The notes: generated by a model not told the origin, from the sequence alone. DNA of 64,000 bases from Pseudidiomarina planktonica (GCF_900177775.1 NZ_FXWH01000001.1:186001-250000); one strand, 5' to 3'. Positions 1 to 9,841 are shown, numbered from the stretch's first letter. Numbers and translations are program-made.

Positions 1-2255
1 TTAACGGCGTGAGTTTGAGCCAACTTCCGATCGTAGGTGCGCTGGCTAATTCGGCGCAAATCGAGACGATTTATGCGCGAGATGACGTGTTATCCGTCTG
101 GAATAATGAAGCTTTGGAATACGAAAATGATGGCGCAACAAAGCTAACTGGAGTGCAAGAGCTCCGCGGCGATCAGGACCTTCGTAAGAATGGGATACCC
201 TATTCAGGACGAGGAATTGGTGTGGTCGTGAATGACTCGGGTGTCGATGGCACGCATAGCGATTTAATTTTTCCTGAGCATGTTGTTCAGAACGTGCTAG
301 CACAAACAAATTTGCAGAGCTTCAGTGACTTATTACCTATTACCTATCGCGAGAACGTTGCGAATACAGATATTGGTGGTGGGCATGGTACGCACGTGGC
401 AGGTACGGTTGGCGGTAACGGCGCAATGAGCAATGGCTTGCATGCTGGAGTTGCCCCTGGGGCCGACATTATCGGGTATGGTTCTGGTGCTGCATTATTT
501 ATTCTGGATACTTTGGGGGGCTTTGATTATGCCCTTACTCACCAGTTCGAATATAACATACGCGTGATTTCTAATTCATTCGGCAGTACCGCTGACACAG
601 GCACGGACTTTAACCCTGACCATCCAACCAACGTCGCCTCAAAAGCGCTTGCTGATAATGGGATCATTACTGTGTTCTCCGCAGGCAACTCAGGTCCGGG
701 TGAGTCGACTATTACAGGAAACTTCAAGAAAGCACCTTGGGTAGTTACTGTTGCGGCTGGTGATAAAGATGGCAACCTTGCCGATTTTAGTTCACGCGGA
801 GTTGATGGCAAATCAGGAACCGCGACGGTAGATGGTATCGAGTATGTTTGGGAGGATCGCCCTACAGTCACAGCGCCAGGTGTTGATATTATTTCAGCCC
901 GTGCTTCAACATCGAGTCTGGGGGGATTAAGTGCCTCAAAAGACGAAGAGTTGATTGCACCTGAACACTTGGCCTTTTACACCACATCAAGCGGTACCTC
1001 GATGTCTGCGCCGCACGTATCCGGTATTGTTGCCTTGATGCTGGAAGCGAATCCAAATCTTAACTGGCAACAAGTCAAACAGATACTGCAAGATACGGCA
1101 ACAGTAATACCAGGACGCGAAGCCTGGGAAGTAGGTGCTGGCTATGTTAACGCTTACGCTGCGGTAAAAGCTGCAATTGAAATGGACGAACGATTTGGCG
1201 ATACCACTAAACTTAATCGTGAATTTAATGCCAGCGCTAATGTTACAGAAGGGCAGAGTTTCACTCGCACCGTTGATTACACGGTTGCTGGTGAAAGCGA
1301 TTTTGAAACCTTTGACGTTAATGACAGCACGTCACTTGTATTAGCGAGTGCAAATATTGAAAGTGGTACCGCATTCGTGCTGGAAGATCCTGCTGGAAAC
1401 ACCTACGGATCAGGTATAGGTTTGCCAGTGCTTGGTTCATCGGTGGGAACCTCGGCGCCGGGAATGCCGGGTACCTGGAAAGTATACGTTCGAGGTATTG
1501 GCAGCGTTAGTGGCGTATCGGTCGATCCTACGGGACTCACAAACGGTATTGGGCTTCCAGGTTCGGTTGATGTCAGTATCCGTTTATTAGAAACCAACGG
1601 TTACGACGGTATTGACGATGCCGCGGGTCATCCGGGTCGCGCTTTCATTGAGTATGCAATTAGCGAACGATTAATGGATGCAGAAGCTGACGGCTTCAAT
1701 CCAGATGAGTCGGTAGCCAAACAAACTCTGGCTGATGTCTTAACCTTGAGCGGCTCGGTCCGTCAGGCTCAGGAAGGCAATAAGCAAATATACTTAGACT
1801 CAACATCAACAAATGCAGCAATGCTTAATGCGGTAAGTCAAAAAGGAGCTACTTTGAAAGACGCTGGCTATGATTTTGCTTCGGTATTGCCGGCAGAGTC
1901 TCCAGACTTTTTTGGTAGTGATGAATTGGTAACCCATGAACGTTTGGCGTACTCGTTGGTTCAATCGCTTGGTTTAGAATCTGCTGCGAAATCCTTTGAT
2001 CCGGCTCAGGATGTTCAGGTTGTGGTTTTTGATCAGGTTGTGACCTTAAGTGATAGTGATAATATTGCACCAGAACTTAAGGGTTACGTACAAGTAGCTT
2101 TGCACATGGGTCTACTTAATGCGCAAATTAAAGTAGAGCAAGATGCGTTTGACCTTGAACCAACATTGACAGCAACTTTTGCTCCTGAGCGGCACTTTTC
2201 GCGCGCTGAGCTAGCTAAGGCAGTAACACGCTTACATCCGCTTATTAGTCAGTAA
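1..2255 (+). CDS. Secreted S8 subtilisin-like serine protease with SLH-like C-terminus (5' end cut by window)
   Basis: Extracellular or surface endopeptidase of the subtilase family. The gene is cut by the window edge: the frame is open from base 1, and the residues around the GTG at 9 align with an internal stretch of the next gene (NGVSLSQLP versus DGVQFSSLP), so that GTG is a valine, not a start. Numbering from it, the triad is Asp76 (NDSG), His126 (GHGTHVAG) and Ser331 (GTSMSAPH), with oxyanion Asn227 (SAGNSG). The catalytic domain covers about 65-390. A beta-sandwich-like region follows (about 400-530). Two SLH-like modules come last (about 533-585 and 685-742), with GHPGRAFIEYAISERLMD and FSRAELAKAVTRL as the recognisable parts. 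The signal peptide lies outside the window. It is paralogous to the next gene over its whole length. The protease call is firm; surface anchoring by the C-terminus is inference. Confidence 0.95.
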   Translation, partial: NGVSLSQLPIVGALANSAQIETIYARDDVLSVWNNEALEYENDGATKLTGVQELRGDQDLRKNGIPYSGRGIGVVVNDSGVDGTHSDLIFPEHVVQNVLAQTNLQSFSDLLPITYRENVANTDIGGGHGTHVAGTVGGNGAMSNGLHAGVAPGADIIGYGSGAALFILDTLGGFDYALTHQFEYNIRVISNSFGSTADTGTDFNPDHPTNVASKALADNGIITVFSAGNSGPGESTITGNFKKAPWVVTVAAGDKDGNLADFSSRGVDGKSGTATVDGIEYVWEDRPTVTAPGVDIISARASTSSLGGLSASKDEELIAPEHLAFYTTSSGTSMSAPHVSGIVALMLEANPNLNWQQVKQILQDTATVIPGREAWEVGAGYVNAYAAVKAAIEMDERFGDTTKLNREFNASANVTEGQSFTRTVDYTVAGESDFETFDVNDSTSLVLASANIESGTAFVLEDPAGNTYGSGIGLPVLGSSVGTSAPGMPGTWKVYVRGIGSVSGVSVDPTGLTNGIGLPGSVDVSIRLLETNGYDGIDDAAGHPGRAFIEYAISERLMDAEADGFNPDESVAKQTLADVLTLSGSVRQAQEGNKQIYLDSTSTNAAMLNAVSQKGATLKDAGYDFASVLPAESPDFFGSDELVTHERLAYSLVQSLGLESAAKSFDPAQDVQVVVFDQVVTLSDSDNIAPELKGYVQVALHMGLLNAQIKVEQDAFDLEPTLTATFAPERHFSRAELAKAVTRLHPLISQ

Positions 2256-2276
2256 TTATTCAAAAATTGTAGAGAT

Positions 2277-2313
2277 AAGTCCGCGTGCTCGAAAGATTAC
2301 GCGGACTTTTTTT
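2277..2313 (+). terminator. Rho-independent terminator after the first subtilase gene
   Basis: A 10-bp perfect stem (AAGTCCGCGT / ACGCGGACTT) closes a 12-base loop and runs straight into a T-tract. It starts 21 bases after the stop codon, so the two tandem subtilase genes probably have separate transcripts. Confidence 0.9.
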
Positions 2314-2357
2314 ATAGCTGCGAACAAGTTGCGCCGTCTTTCTCTCTCTGATCAAAA

Positions 2358-2375
2358 ATGAGGGTGATCCCTCAT
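2358..2375. promoter_or_regulatory. Short inverted repeat in the promoter region of the second subtilase
   Basis: ATGAGGG / CCCTCAT arms (7 bp) are separated by 4 bases, in the 137-base gap between the first terminator and the second subtilase. There is no T-tract after it, so it is more likely an operator or leader hairpin than a terminator. No regulator can be named from sequence. Confidence 0.3.
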
Positions 2376-2450
2376 ATTAAAAACAGCCCAATCCTGTAAC
2401 TCTTCAGATGTGAAAAAATTGTGACATTGAATGAACAACAGGAAAAAATA

Positions 2451-4928
2451 ATGAAAAAACTCACTCTATCCACTATCGCAGCATTGAGTTTGTCTGTTGC
2501 ACCAGCTCAAGCAGCCATTGAAGCTGTTATTGGCGAGCAGCTGCAAGCAAAACTTCCAACTTTAGCGGCAACTGAAACGGTGATGGCAGTCATTACTTAT
2601 GATCAACTTGAACCAGTATCCGAAGCGCAAATTCAATCGCTACTAAATCTGAATATCACCGATGGTGTTCAGTTTTCTTCTTTACCGACTATTGGTGTAT
2701 TAGCGACTGCGGATCAAATTCAACAGATAGCTAAACAAAGCGATGTGCGTTCAATATGGCTGAATCGCCAGTTAGATTATTACAATGCAGACGCGCGACA
2801 GATAACCGGCGTTGAGCAATTACAGAGTAACGAGTTTATTGAACGTAATAATACTCAGTTCTCTGGCAACGGCGTAACGATAATGGTTAACGACAGTGGT
2901 ATTGATGCTGCACATCAAGATCTGCTATTCGGCGACACCGTGGTAGAAAATGTGCAAGCGCTTACCCACGCTCAAGCAATCCGTTTAGTTGCACCGACAG
3001 ATGGTTTTGTTTTAGAGGGGCAGGTGAATACCGATTTAAATAGTGGGCACGGAACACATGCTGCGGGGACCGTAGCCGGTGACGGGTCTATGTCTGACGG
3101 CAAGTACAAGGGTGCAGCCCCTGATGTTGATATCGTTGGGTATGGTTCAGGAGCCGCCATTTCAATTCTCGACGCTGTTGGTGGCTATGACTATGCAATA
3201 AATAATATCTACGCATTTAAGTCGCCGATTCGGGTTATGAGTAACTCCTGGGGCACAAGCGGCAAATTCAGCCCGGATAGCCCTGTAAGTATTGCGTCTT
3301 ACAAAGCATACAAGCTGGGTATTCTGTCGGTATTTGCCGCCGGTAACTCAGGGCCGGGCGAAGACAGTCATAATCCTTATGCACAAATTCCATGGGGTAT
3401 TTCAGTTGGTGCCGGAGATAAGTTTGGCAATCTTGCCGGATTTTCCTCACGCGGTTTGCAAGGTGAGTCTGGTACTTTCACTATGCCAGATGGTGAGGAA
3501 TGGACGTATGAGAATGAGGTTACTATTGTTGCACCCGGAGTTGACATCATTTCTGTCCGAGCGAGTACAAACTTAGCGGCTAATGGCGGAGACTCTGACT
3601 TAGAAGCTATTGAAGCGGAATATTTGCCGTTCTACACCATGATTTCTGGTACTTCAATGGCCACACCGCATGTGGCGGGTATTATCGCGCTGATGCTTGA
3701 AGCAAACCCAGACTTATCGCCGCTCGAAATTAAGCGCTTGTTAGAAGAAACAGCCACCAATATGCCTGGCTTTGAAAAGTGGGAAGTGGGTGGCGGTTAC
3801 GCCAATGCGAAAGCAGCTGTTGCGGGAGCCTTGGGTAACGATCTTGAGTACGCATCCAGTGTAAATAACCTGACTACTTTTAATGCCAATGCATTAATGG
3901 AACCGAGTGATCGCGTGGACAATTTCGAGGTGCTTTATAGCCCAGTAGGAGAGCCAGAAACATACAGTTTCAACGTTGGGCCTGAAGCGGCGTGGGTAAA
4001 AGTCAGCGCGAATACAGACGCTAACACGACGAAATTGGTACTGGTAGCGCCCGATGGCACCGAATATTTCGGAAACCTTACCTTACCCGTTTTAAACACT
4101 GGCATGAGAGTCTCGGCACCAGCAGCAGTGGGTACATGGCAAGTTTATGTTTATGGATTAACATCGTTATCGGGAGTAGATCCTGACCCACTTGATGTAA
4201 CCAATGGTCCGGGTGTGCCGGAAGTCATCTCTGGCACCATTAGCTTTTTGAATAGCGGAGGCTATGAAGGCGTTGACGACATTGAAGGGCATCCGCAGCA
4301 AAATGCGATAGAGTTTGCGGTTTCTGAACGATTGATGGACGGTTTCAATACAGTGAAGTTTCGCCCTGATCATGAATTGAAACGCCAAGACTTAGCGCAG
4401 TATTTGGTGATGGGTTCCGCCGTGCGCCAATATCGGGATTTGTTAAATGAACCAGCGCCAAATTTGGGTCGCGTGAATCAAGGCTATGAAGCTTTTGCAG
4501 AAGCGGTCTCAAGCCGTGGGTCAGTACTAAAAGATGAGCTGCAACAGCAGGAGCCGTTATTTGTTAATACCAATGGTTTTGACGGAAAGGGTTCCGTGAG
4601 CAAGCTTGATTTAGCTTATATGCTGGTAAGCGCGCTTGGCCTTCAGGAAGAAGCAAAAGCTTTTGGGGCAAATAAAGACATTATTGTTGATTACCGTGGT
4701 GAACAAATCGTTTTGAAAGATCAGGATGAAATTCCTGCTGCGCTCAGAGGTTTTGTGCAATTAGCAATCAACTACTCACTGCTAAATGTTCAATATGGCG
4801 TCGAGCAAGATGCTTTTGATTTGGAACCTAAGTTAACAGCCGAATTCTCAGCCAATGAAAGTATCAGCCGAGCACGTTTTGCTGTTATCGCTGGCCGCTT
4901 CTATTCCAACTACTTTGAAGTTCAATAA
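2451..4928 (+). CDS. Secreted S8 subtilisin-like serine protease with SLH-like C-terminus
   Basis: Complete 825-residue paralogue of the preceding protease. I chose the ATG at 2451, preceded by an AGGA ribosome site, because it opens directly into a Sec signal peptide (MKKLTLSTIAALSLSVAPAQA, cleavage after residue 21); the GTG at 2421 would put ten polar residues in front of it. Triad: Asp148 (NDSG), His200 (GHGTHAAG), Ser402 (GTSMATPH), with oxyanion Asn299 (AAGNSG). An inhibitor-I9-like propeptide plausibly occupies about 22-110. A beta-sandwich-like region and two SLH-like modules follow the catalytic domain; GHPQQNAIEFAVSERLMDG and ISRARFAVIAGRF are the clearest parts. It should act outside the cytoplasm on proteins or large peptides. 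Its own terminator follows. The family is certain; substrate and anchoring are not known. Confidence 0.96.
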   Translation: MKKLTLSTIAALSLSVAPAQAAIEAVIGEQLQAKLPTLAATETVMAVITYDQLEPVSEAQIQSLLNLNITDGVQFSSLPTIGVLATADQIQQIAKQSDVRSIWLNRQLDYYNADARQITGVEQLQSNEFIERNNTQFSGNGVTIMVNDSGIDAAHQDLLFGDTVVENVQALTHAQAIRLVAPTDGFVLEGQVNTDLNSGHGTHAAGTVAGDGSMSDGKYKGAAPDVDIVGYGSGAAISILDAVGGYDYAINNIYAFKSPIRVMSNSWGTSGKFSPDSPVSIASYKAYKLGILSVFAAGNSGPGEDSHNPYAQIPWGISVGAGDKFGNLAGFSSRGLQGESGTFTMPDGEEWTYENEVTIVAPGVDIISVRASTNLAANGGDSDLEAIEAEYLPFYTMISGTSMATPHVAGIIALMLEANPDLSPLEIKRLLEETATNMPGFEKWEVGGGYANAKAAVAGALGNDLEYASSVNNLTTFNANALMEPSDRVDNFEVLYSPVGEPETYSFNVGPEAAWVKVSANTDANTTKLVLVAPDGTEYFGNLTLPVLNTGMRVSAPAAVGTWQVYVYGLTSLSGVDPDPLDVTNGPGVPEVISGTISFLNSGGYEGVDDIEGHPQQNAIEFAVSERLMDGFNTVKFRPDHELKRQDLAQYLVMGSAVRQYRDLLNEPAPNLGRVNQGYEAFAEAVSSRGSVLKDELQQQEPLFVNTNGFDGKGSVSKLDLAYMLVSALGLQEEAKAFGANKDIIVDYRGEQIVLKDQDEIPAALRGFVQLAINYSLLNVQYGVEQDAFDLEPKLTAEFSANESISRARFAVIAGRFYSNYFEVQ

Positions 4929-4938
4929 GTTTACTTTG

Positions 4939-4963
4939 GGGGTTCGAAAGAACCCCTTTATTT
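4939..4963 (+). terminator. Rho-independent terminator after the second subtilase
   Basis: A GGGGTTC / GAACCCC stem on a GAAA tetraloop is followed by TTTATTTTC. It starts 10 bases after the stop codon. Confidence 0.88.
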
Positions 4964-5044
4964 TCAAGGGGTGACATTTTGTACAGTAAGGAGTAACTTA
5001 TTTACAAAATGTTTCAAAATGTTTCTACATATGGAGGCTCAATA

Positions 5045-5866
5045 ATGACGCTTTTACGCCTTATATTTTTAACAGCTTTACTGCTGCCAGCTTCAGCGAA
5101 AGCTTTATCGGTTGATGTTAACTTTAACCAGGCTGCAAACTCGGTGAATGCCGAGATCGATTTATCGTCAACGGTAAGTTTAGATTTTTCCGTTGGCTTT
5201 GAGAAAGCGGTGGGATTAACGCCACAAAATTTCAGTATTGATGCGGAATTGGTCAGTTTGACAGATCCCCGAGTGGTCAACCGTTTACCGACGAGTCTGT
5301 TAACGAGTTTACCAGCTGCATTTCCAGTGCTGATTTCTGTTGAGCCTGACCCAACCAAGGGATTTGCTTTTAGTGGCGCCGCGACTATCGAGTTGTACAC
5401 AAAGAGTTTGCATTATACCCAAGGCACACCATTGCGCCTTTTTCACGCACATGGCGATGAAACCTTCCAGGATATTACTTTAATGACAGGATCCGGAAGT
5501 TATCGTGTTCGCGGGAGTACGGGTCAGTTTTCGGACTTTCTTATCTTGGTGGATTTACGCGATAACCTAGACGTTATCAGTGATAAAGTTTCGCAATTAG
5601 AAAACTTTACCAACGCGGTAAGACAACAACTGAGCTTTGATGCAGAAACTCAACTGGTTGATTTAGTGCAAGAGCTGTCAAGTGCTTTAGACCAAGGTCA
5701 GCATCCACAAGCGATGACAGCACTCAATGAGCTCATTCATGTACTGGAGTCAGACAACGGCACTTTGTATCCGGATGTTTGGCGTTCATCTGATGACGTA
5801 ATTAATGTTCGAGGACGTTTGCTTAGTTTGACCCAGACACTTCGCTATAGCTTGCGAATTAATTAG
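5045..5866 (+). CDS. Secreted protein of unknown function, first gene of the FHA/kinase row
   Basis: I do not recognise a family. The ATG at 5045 has a strong GGAGG site seven bases upstream and opens into a signal peptide (MTLLRLIFLTALLLPASAKA), which decides the start over the in-frame ATG at 5009. The mature protein of about 250 residues has a beta-rich first half (alternating hydrophobic stretches, many Thr/Ser/Val) and a helical second half with coiled-coil character from about residue 175. It has no cysteine and no metal motif. It lies 11 bases before the FHA gene, so it is probably co-transcribed with it. It could be a periplasmic input protein for the kinases downstream; that is inference from position only. 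Confidence 0.8.
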   Translation: MTLLRLIFLTALLLPASAKALSVDVNFNQAANSVNAEIDLSSTVSLDFSVGFEKAVGLTPQNFSIDAELVSLTDPRVVNRLPTSLLTSLPAAFPVLISVEPDPTKGFAFSGAATIELYTKSLHYTQGTPLRLFHAHGDETFQDITLMTGSGSYRVRGSTGQFSDFLILVDLRDNLDVISDKVSQLENFTNAVRQQLSFDAETQLVDLVQELSSALDQGQHPQAMTALNELIHVLESDNGTLYPDVWRSSDDVINVRGRLLSLTQTLRYSLRIN

Positions 5867-5877
5867 GCTAGTGAATT

Positions 5878-6729
5878 ATGCCGATCAGCTGTCAAATTTT
5901 GTTTCGTGACCGCTTTGTACCTAAGGTCACCTTGTTCGAACAAAGAGACTATTTATTCGGCCGCGATTCAAAGTGTGACGTTATTTTAGATCATGCGGAT
6001 GTATCGCGGTGTCACGCTCATGTTCGTTTTGATGGCGTGCATTGGCAAATTAATGACCTAAATAGCACCAATGGTATATGTCTAAATGGGCAGCGAGGGA
6101 ATCGATTCCAGCTTGATACACCTATGGTGCTAACCCTTGGCTCGTTGGATTTGCAGCTAACCCCTATCAGCCATGTTGAGTTAACGACCGATATAAATCA
6201 TGCTGCCTGGCTTCGCAAAAGAGTGCAATCGGCACTGATTCAGTGTGCGAACGAGAAGTCTATAGAAGGTATGCTAGGTAGCGCGCAACAGACCGCCAAC
6301 GCGTTGCTCGGCAGCGACCGGGCGGCACTCATTTTTCTTGATTCAAACGCTTCTATTCTTGCTTGCAGAGGTTATCCTCAGTGGCTTATGGATGAGGCTT
6401 TCGATGGCTCTACAACGCTAATCAAGCAGGCGGTAAAAACGGCTGCTCCCGTTGCCGCTAATAATGCTCAAACCCATCATCATTTAAAGTATCAACCCAG
6501 TGTTCAACGGCATCGAATAAAAGCGGCAATAGCTTGCCCGGTCATTCAAGCGGGTCAGGTGATAGCTGTTTTTTACGCGGACAGCCTGCGTGATCATCAT
6601 CGTTTTACTCAGCAGGATATCGATCTTTTACAGGCCTATGCACGGCAATTGTCTCTTCATTTAGCCTTGAGAAGTATCGATGAGCAATTCGACCAGCTTG
6701 AACACCGTCTGCACAGACACTACGGCTAA
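5878..6729 (+). CDS. FHA and GAF domain signalling protein
   Basis: Cytoplasmic signalling protein of 283 residues with no signal peptide or membrane segment. The N-terminal FHA domain (about 5-95) has the phosphothreonine-binding set: Gly28-Arg29, Ser43-Arg44, His46, and the NSTNG turn at 62-66. A GAF-like domain covers about 110-265 (ending in DIDLLQAYARQLSLHLALR), typical of small-ligand or redox sensing. A short helical tail follows. FHA domains bind phosphothreonine peptides, and the next gene is a Ser/Thr kinase, so that kinase is the obvious partner. No enzyme output domain is present, so it is probably an adaptor or a sensor that feeds the kinase. The FHA call is firm; the GAF call rests on position and general pattern. 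Confidence 0.9.
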   Translation: MPISCQILFRDRFVPKVTLFEQRDYLFGRDSKCDVILDHADVSRCHAHVRFDGVHWQINDLNSTNGICLNGQRGNRFQLDTPMVLTLGSLDLQLTPISHVELTTDINHAAWLRKRVQSALIQCANEKSIEGMLGSAQQTANALLGSDRAALIFLDSNASILACRGYPQWLMDEAFDGSTTLIKQAVKTAAPVAANNAQTHHHLKYQPSVQRHRIKAAIACPVIQAGQVIAVFYADSLRDHHRFTQQDIDLLQAYARQLSLHLALRSIDEQFDQLEHRLHRHYG

Positions 6730-6811
6730 TATTCTAAAAAACTCATACCTCACGTTATCTTGTGCTAGGTTGTAGGCATCCTATGTTGTGTCTTTATGGA
6801 GTAAACTGGGC

Positions 6812-9800
6812 ATGGTTCAGGACGACTCGCGATCAACACCTATGAACACTGTTACTCAATCATTGCAAGGAGGTTCGTTTCTTGCAAAAGGCACGTTGTT
6901 GGCTGAACGGTTCAAAATAACTGAGTTACTAGGGCACGGCGGACAGGCACAAGTGTATCGCGCTTACGACCAGGTATTGGCGACGGAAGTAGCATTAAAA
7001 ATCGTTTCAACTGGTCATCAGCTAGCACAATCGGAAATCGATAGCTTACGCAATGAGGTTCTGCTCGCACGACAACTGAGCCATCCTAATATCGTTCGAA
7101 TCTACGAATTTTATCAAACCAGCGACTATGTTTTTTTCACCATGGCGTTAGTTTCGGGTAACTCTCTGGCTGCTGCATTGGAACAAGGCATAAAACCGGA
7201 GCAGATTGACTATTGGGTTAAGCAGCTTCTTGATGCACTGCAGGTTTGTCACGAAGCCGATATTGTGCATGGGGATGTCAAACCAGCCAATATTATGATT
7301 ACCGCTGACGATGAATTAGTCCTCGTCGATTTTGGGATTGGTAAACATTTAGCAGAACCCATCCAAACAGCGGGTACAAATGAGTTTTTGGCACCTGAAG
7401 TGAAAGAGTCCGGTAGCGTTTCAGCGGCCAGTGACCGTTATGCTGCCGGCAAGGTCCTTGATGCTATGTTAAATGCCATGAGTGGCGACAAGACACCCAG
7501 TCGACTCTCAAGTTGGCGACGACGGCGTCAGCATATTGCTATTGGCTTGCAACATCCGGCGCCATATCAACGGCTATCTATAGCTGCTTGTAAAGACTTA
7601 CTCGAAGCAAGGCGAAGCTCGATTTCGAACCTTGTGATTGGTTTTATCGGGGTAGTGCTTGTCATAATCGTTGGGCTACTAAGTTTGCAGTGGTATGGCG
7701 ACGAAACTGCGGATGGAGCAGCGGATAGTGCGACCACAGTCATTGCTATTAGTACCGAATTTAACGACGCTGAGTTGGTTGATATTGCTGAAATGACCCA
7801 GTTGTCCTTGCAGATACAACCGAGTATTTACGCGTTAGAGCTGAGTCAGGTACAAAGGATTCAGAATAACCTTGCGATAGTACCAAGTGACTCGTCAGGT
7901 GACCGTGAACGTTTAGCTAAACTAGTTAATAGTCAGCTATTACTTGTTCTGAGCCGTCGTCAACTTGACGGAAGTAATTTCATTCATCTTCTAATTACCG
8001 AATCCCCGGGTGACCGTGTTCTGGTAAATACTCAATTTGATTTGGCTAACTATAAATTATCGACACTACCGGAATTTTTTATAGAAATAATCATGAGTCA
8101 GTTGGATCAAGATTTGGAACCTCTTGAGTATGATGAATCAGTAGCTTCCCTATTTCAGTCTATCGATCAGGCTCTCGCGCAAGATAATAAAGAAAAAGCG
8201 GAGCAACTTCTTGCTCAACTTAAAGAAAGAAAGGTAAGTGTATTTTGGGTGCTCCGAGGCGAAGCATTGCTTGCTGCAAATAAAGGCAACTTTGAACAGG
8301 CAAAGCAAGTTTTAGATAGGTTAATGAAAAGCTATCCAAATAGACCTGACTTGTTAGCAGAGCGAGGGGCGTTAGCATTCGCCACGAATGATTTGACAGA
8401 TGCAAAGAAATTTTATGAGCAAGCAGTAGCAGGCGATCCGAGTCAAGCTATGTGGTGGTTTGAGTTAGCGAAAATTAAAATTATACAAGGTGATATTCGC
8501 CCTGCATTGAATAATGAACTGCTGCAGGCACTGGTAAAGTTTCGTCAGAGCGAGGATGTGGAAGGCCAAGGTCTTGTACTAAATGCGTTTGGTGTTGCGC
8601 ATTTACGACTCGCTGAGTTTAGCGCCGCTGCCGACTATTTTTCGCAGTCGTTGGTATATCGAACGGCAGATTTGGCACCGGCAGAACGAGTAACGACCTT
8701 GTCCAATTTAGCCACTGCTCAGGCTATTGAGGGTAATTATCTGGCCGCAGATAAGAGCCTGAATGAAGCGCAACAGGTGGCTGTGGGATTAAACGACCGC
8801 TTGGGATTGGCGCACATCGAAAATGAGCGTGGTTTATTGATGGAAGAGCAAGGGTTTTATCAGGAAGCGCTCCGATATTATAAAACAGCACTTGATATAC
8901 GACTGCAAGTTGGTGAAAGCTACCTGCAGAGTCAGAGTATTAACCATGTTGCGTTTATTCATTTTCTGTTGGGTGACTTCAGCTTAGCAGAAGTGTATTG
9001 GCGACAAGCGGTAGACGTTTTAAAGGACATGGAAGAAGTCGCAGTACTACACAGCACTCAGACTAACCTTGCTCAATTGTTGGTAATACGTGGGCAATTT
9101 CAGCAAGCGGAGCAACTGCTTTCTGAAATTTTGTCTGACAACGATTTGAGTCGCGAAGCAGAGTTTGCGACCTACCTTCAATTAAGTAAGTTGAACTTTG
9201 CGCAAAGCCGAGCGAATGTTGCTGCGGAAAACATTTCGACAGCTATTGCCATAGCGAAGCAGATTACGGATAACCGAGCGGTAACTGAGAGTTTACTTTG
9301 GGCTGCAGAAATCGCGGCTAACTTGCATCAAATGGAAAAATTTAATAACCACTTAAGCGAACTTGATAAATTAGTAACTGACTTTAATAGGGAACAGAGA
9401 GTTTATTATGAGTGGCTGCTAATTAGAAAAAGTTTAGCTTCAGATAGGGCCGAAGCTTACGGTGAGGCAGTAGCATTCATTGGAAAAGTTCTCGAGCAAC
9501 CGCTGTCACGTATTACGGAAGCAAAAATTTTCTCAGATTTGGTAAGTCGCTTTGACTTTCCAGAAAATAACGGAGTTTGGGCGCGGCTGGAGCAGATTGT
9601 TAGTCCTGCCATGTACGAGGCGTATATGGCATATCTGTCTGGGCAAGATTCAACCAGTGCAGAGCAAAGTCTGCTGACACAATTAGAGCGTTACCCTCAA
9701 TATTGGCGTAATTATGAGTACTTCTCGGAGCTATCTTATGATGATACAAAAAAACGTGCATCAAGCTCATTGCAACGCTTTTATAGTCGGATGAATGATG

Positions 9801-9841
9801 AGCAACGACAAGCCTATGAAAAATTTGTCAGCTCCCGCTGA
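6812..9841 (+). CDS. Membrane-anchored Ser/Thr protein kinase with large repeat-rich C-terminal half
   Basis: Hanks-type kinase of about 1009 residues. From the ATG at 6812 (GGAG ten bases upstream; a GTG at 6788 is the alternative), the kinase domain spans about 33-265. It has a glycine loop (GHGGQAQVY), Lys63 in VALKI, the catalytic loop HGDVKPANI with Asp155, DFG at 173-175 and APE at 194-196. The usual HRD arginine is glycine, so control by activation-loop phosphorylation may be weak. One membrane helix (about 273-293) is followed by some 700 residues outside the kinase domain, most of them TPR-like helical repeats from about 430 on. If the kinase is cytoplasmic the repeats are periplasmic and could sense proteins or peptides. 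It follows the FHA gene by 82 bases and its 3' end overlaps the histidine kinase gene. Confidence 0.93.
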   Translation: MVQDDSRSTPMNTVTQSLQGGSFLAKGTLLAERFKITELLGHGGQAQVYRAYDQVLATEVALKIVSTGHQLAQSEIDSLRNEVLLARQLSHPNIVRIYEFYQTSDYVFFTMALVSGNSLAAALEQGIKPEQIDYWVKQLLDALQVCHEADIVHGDVKPANIMITADDELVLVDFGIGKHLAEPIQTAGTNEFLAPEVKESGSVSAASDRYAAGKVLDAMLNAMSGDKTPSRLSSWRRRRQHIAIGLQHPAPYQRLSIAACKDLLEARRSSISNLVIGFIGVVLVIIVGLLSLQWYGDETADGAADSATTVIAISTEFNDAELVDIAEMTQLSLQIQPSIYALELSQVQRIQNNLAIVPSDSSGDRERLAKLVNSQLLLVLSRRQLDGSNFIHLLITESPGDRVLVNTQFDLANYKLSTLPEFFIEIIMSQLDQDLEPLEYDESVASLFQSIDQALAQDNKEKAEQLLAQLKERKVSVFWVLRGEALLAANKGNFEQAKQVLDRLMKSYPNRPDLLAERGALAFATNDLTDAKKFYEQAVAGDPSQAMWWFELAKIKIIQGDIRPALNNELLQALVKFRQSEDVEGQGLVLNAFGVAHLRLAEFSAAADYFSQSLVYRTADLAPAERVTTLSNLATAQAIEGNYLAADKSLNEAQQVAVGLNDRLGLAHIENERGLLMEEQGFYQEALRYYKTALDIRLQVGESYLQSQSINHVAFIHFLLGDFSLAEVYWRQAVDVLKDMEEVAVLHSTQTNLAQLLVIRGQFQQAEQLLSEILSDNDLSREAEFATYLQLSKLNFAQSRANVAAENISTAIAIAKQITDNRAVTESLLWAAEIAANLHQMEKFNNHLSELDKLVTDFNREQRVYYEWLLIRKSLASDRAEAYGEAVAFIGKVLEQPLSRITEAKIFSDLVSRFDFPENNGVWARLEQIVSPAMYEAYMAYLSGQDSTSAEQSLLTQLERYPQYWRNYEYFSELSYDDTKKRASSSLQRFYSRMNDEQRQAYEKFVSSR

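Noticed and set aside
9-11. GTG as the start codon of the first subtilase
   Set aside because: The residues around it align with an internal part of the paralogous protease, and the frame is open to base 1; the gene is simply cut.
2421-2450. GTG start ten codons upstream of the second subtilase
   Set aside because: It would place a polar stretch before a normal signal peptide; the ATG at 2451 has a ribosome site.
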